Below are positions 62,609 to 64,000 of a stretch of 64,000 bases of DNA, one piece after another. The notes under the pieces were generated by a model that was given only the letters and a program-made list of their open reading frames with translations, ran no database searches and was not told the DNA's origin. Position 1 is the first letter of the stretch. Each line of letters starts with the position of its first letter. A program made the position numbers and the translations under genes. The stretch is from Candidatus Saccharimonadota bacterium (GTDB lineage Bacteria; Patescibacteriota; Saccharimonadia; Saccharimonadales; Saccharimonadaceae): positions 1-64,000 of the forward strand of contig JAQGHF010000005.1 in NCBI GenBank assembly GCA_028288995.1. The letters are read 5' to 3'.

Positions 62609-64000
62609 TTACAGTGCGACCTCTTCTCCTCCGCCCATAATAGCAGCTACGGCAGCAGCCTGGCTACTCTTTGGTGGCAGAGGTGTGGGAACTGTGTGGA
62701 CGGTAAGTTCATAACTCCCAATACTTTTCAGTGCTTCGTAGAGGTAGGTACTGTATTTTTGGTCGTCGAGCTTTTTCTTGTAGAATGCATTTTTTGTATA
62801 GAGCGTGAGATCGCTAGCGATGAGTTCGTGGTCGCATTTCGAGAGAACGCTGAATAAGGCTACGTAATTTTTGCGGGTGTGTTCAATCAATGCTTTCCAG
62901 TCAAAATCCCTAGGTTCGCCAGAGTCAAGATCACCACTGGCAGAAACTTCTTCCGCAGATACTACTTTAGCTGGAGCTGGCATTTCTGGCTTCACTTTTG
63001 TCGCTAGTTTGCTTAACTCTTCAATGGTTGCTGTTACTTCGAGGACCGGGGTTGCGAGGGCTGCTGTTTTTGTTGGTTTGTGTTCCAGTGCTGCTGCGCC
63101 GAGGGTTGCAAGGAGCTTTAGCTGTGGTTGGCTACTTCTTGAGACGTCAAGGAGGCTATCAAGCAACGGCAATAAGTATGGTTTGCTTGCAACCTGGTCA
63201 CGAATCGTGTGTGTCAGTTGCTCGGTCAATGTTACGGGACTAATGCCATCAGCGGTTGTCTGCTCGAGGAGCTCGGCAACTTTGGTAACATCGTGCGCTT
63301 CGACGCTCGCAATGATTGCTTCAACGGCGATGGTTGGCGCAAGACCAAGTGTCGCTTCAATAAGATCTGGAGTAATACCTTTTTTATCGTCAGTCAGGCT
63401 GGCAAGCTGATCAAGTAAGCTGATGCTGTCGCGGAAACTGCCGTCGCCGCGTTGGGCGATCAGTTTTAACGAAGCGTCATCGATAATGATCTTTTCCTCG
63501 TCGGCAATATAACGAAGGTGTTTGACGGCATCGGCTTCGCTAATGGCACGAAAGCCATAGCGCTGCGTACGACTCACAATTGTTGCTGGTAATTTGTCGA
63601 CGTCAGTTGTGGCGAGGATGAAAACGATATGCTCTGGCGGTTCTTCGAGGGTTTTCAGGAGCGCGTTAAAGGCTGCTTTTGAAAGCATGTGTACCTCGTC
63701 GATGATGTAGACTTTCTTGGCAGCAGAAACTGGCGCAATCTGCACTTTTTCACGAAGGTCACGAACGTCTTCGACGCCATTATTACTGGCGGCATCGATC
63801 TCGATAATATCTAAATGGGTTGAGTCGTCGCTATAAGGGAGATGGTTAATCTCGTGTGCTAAGATTCTTGCAACTGAGGTCTTACCAACCCCTCGAGGAC
63901 CAGTTAATAGATAGGCATGAGAGATACGACCGGCTTTAATAGCCCGCGTTAAAATATCAGTGATATGATTCTGCCCCACAACTTCGTCGAGTGATTTGCT
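62609..64000 (-). CDS. dnaX: DNA polymerase III subunit gamma/tau, start truncated
   Basis: About 463 residues are visible; the reading frame runs off the window at 64000 (the first codons read SKSLDEVVGQNH, so perhaps 10-15 residues are missing). Walker A GPRGVGKTS, DEVHMLSKAAFNALLKTLEEPP and SRTQRYGFRAI mark the clamp-loader ATPase. The zinc-binding cysteine module normally found between Walker A and the DIIEIDAASNNGV segment is absent. The C-terminus has a linker and a short domain, so it could be a gamma-like rather than full tau form. Confidence 0.95.
   Translation of the reverse strand, partial: SKSLDEVVGQNHITDILTRAIKAGRISHAYLLTGPRGVGKTSVARILAHEINHLPYSDDSTHLDIIEIDAASNNGVEDVRDLREKVQIAPVSAAKKVYIIDEVHMLSKAAFNALLKTLEEPPEHIVFILATTDVDKLPATIVSRTQRYGFRAISEADAVKHLRYIADEEKIIIDDASLKLIAQRGDGSFRDSISLLDQLASLTDDKKGITPDLIEATLGLAPTIAVEAIIASVEAHDVTKVAELLEQTTADGISPVTLTEQLTHTIRDQVASKPYLLPLLDSLLDVSRSSQPQLKLLATLGAAALEHKPTKTAALATPVLEVTATIEELSKLATKVKPEMPAPAKVVSAEEVSASGDLDSGEPRDFDWKALIEHTRKNYVALFSVLSKCDHELIASDLTLYTKNAFYKKKLDDQKYSTYLYEALKSIGSYELTVHTVPTPLPPKSSQAAAVAAIMGGGEEVAL

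Overview
The window looks like a chromosomal segment of a small-genome bacterium of the Candidatus Saccharibacteria (TM7, Patescibacteria/CPR) type. This is inferred from the gene style: very tight packing with tail-to-tail gene overlaps, glycine-rich pilin-like surface proteins, many promoters whose -10 box lies only 6-11 nt before the start codon (leaderless mRNAs), and stretches that look borrowed from Actinobacteria, the usual hosts of Saccharibacteria. No rRNA is present to prove the taxonomy. TGA acts as a normal stop (for example 6032..6034), so the UGA-glycine code of SR1/Gracilibacteria does not apply.

Layout. 1-5.8 kb: start of one glycosyltransferase, a second glycosyltransferase, an alpha/beta hydrolase, a glutaredoxin-like protein and a 1054-residue glycine-rich pilin-like protein. 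5.8-12.3 kb: complete F1Fo ATP synthase operon atpI-B-E-F-H-A-G-D-C. 12.3-18.6 kb: PlsC-like acyltransferase, Dus, an unexplained structured transcript with a 61-codon ORF, a UvrD helicase fused to a RecB-like nuclease, and an unknown protein. 18.6-24 kb: a type IV pilin-like FN3 protein with a membrane partner, tRNA-Gln, an FMN-binding protein, a beta-hydroxyacid dehydrogenase and a YitT protein that apparently starts at ATT. 24-30 kb: a glycan block (polysaccharide deacetylase, GH16, processive GT2, GH6). 30-40.6 kb: RsgA, MscS, FMN reductase, D-Ala ligase-like protein, ABC-F, DEAD helicase, VOC protein, prenyl synthase and small proteins. 40.7-43.3 kb: a GC-rich sortase/substrate pair. 43.4-46.6 kb: an 83-residue protein behind a long structured leader, and a P-type ATPase. 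46.7-48.5 kb: a GC-rich three-gene cassette encoding a ubiquitin-like protein ending in Gly, an E1-like and an E2-like protein. 48.6-55 kb: Gre factor, a response regulator/kinase/ABC exporter operon, an HxlR regulator and an FAD oxidase. 55-64 kb: AI-2E family protein, CysS, a DHH phosphoesterase, RecR, YbaB, a GT39-like membrane protein, DnaB and the start-truncated DnaX.

The strongest candidate for a little-described system is the ubiquitin-like cassette at 46774..48392. Other signals are the promoter-to-terminator structured RNA/ORF unit at 14143..14746, a recurring hairpin-plus-U-tract in front of ribosome binding sites in several 5' leaders, the ATT start of the YitT gene, and the loss of metal-binding cysteines in RecR, DnaX and the UvrD-fused nuclease.
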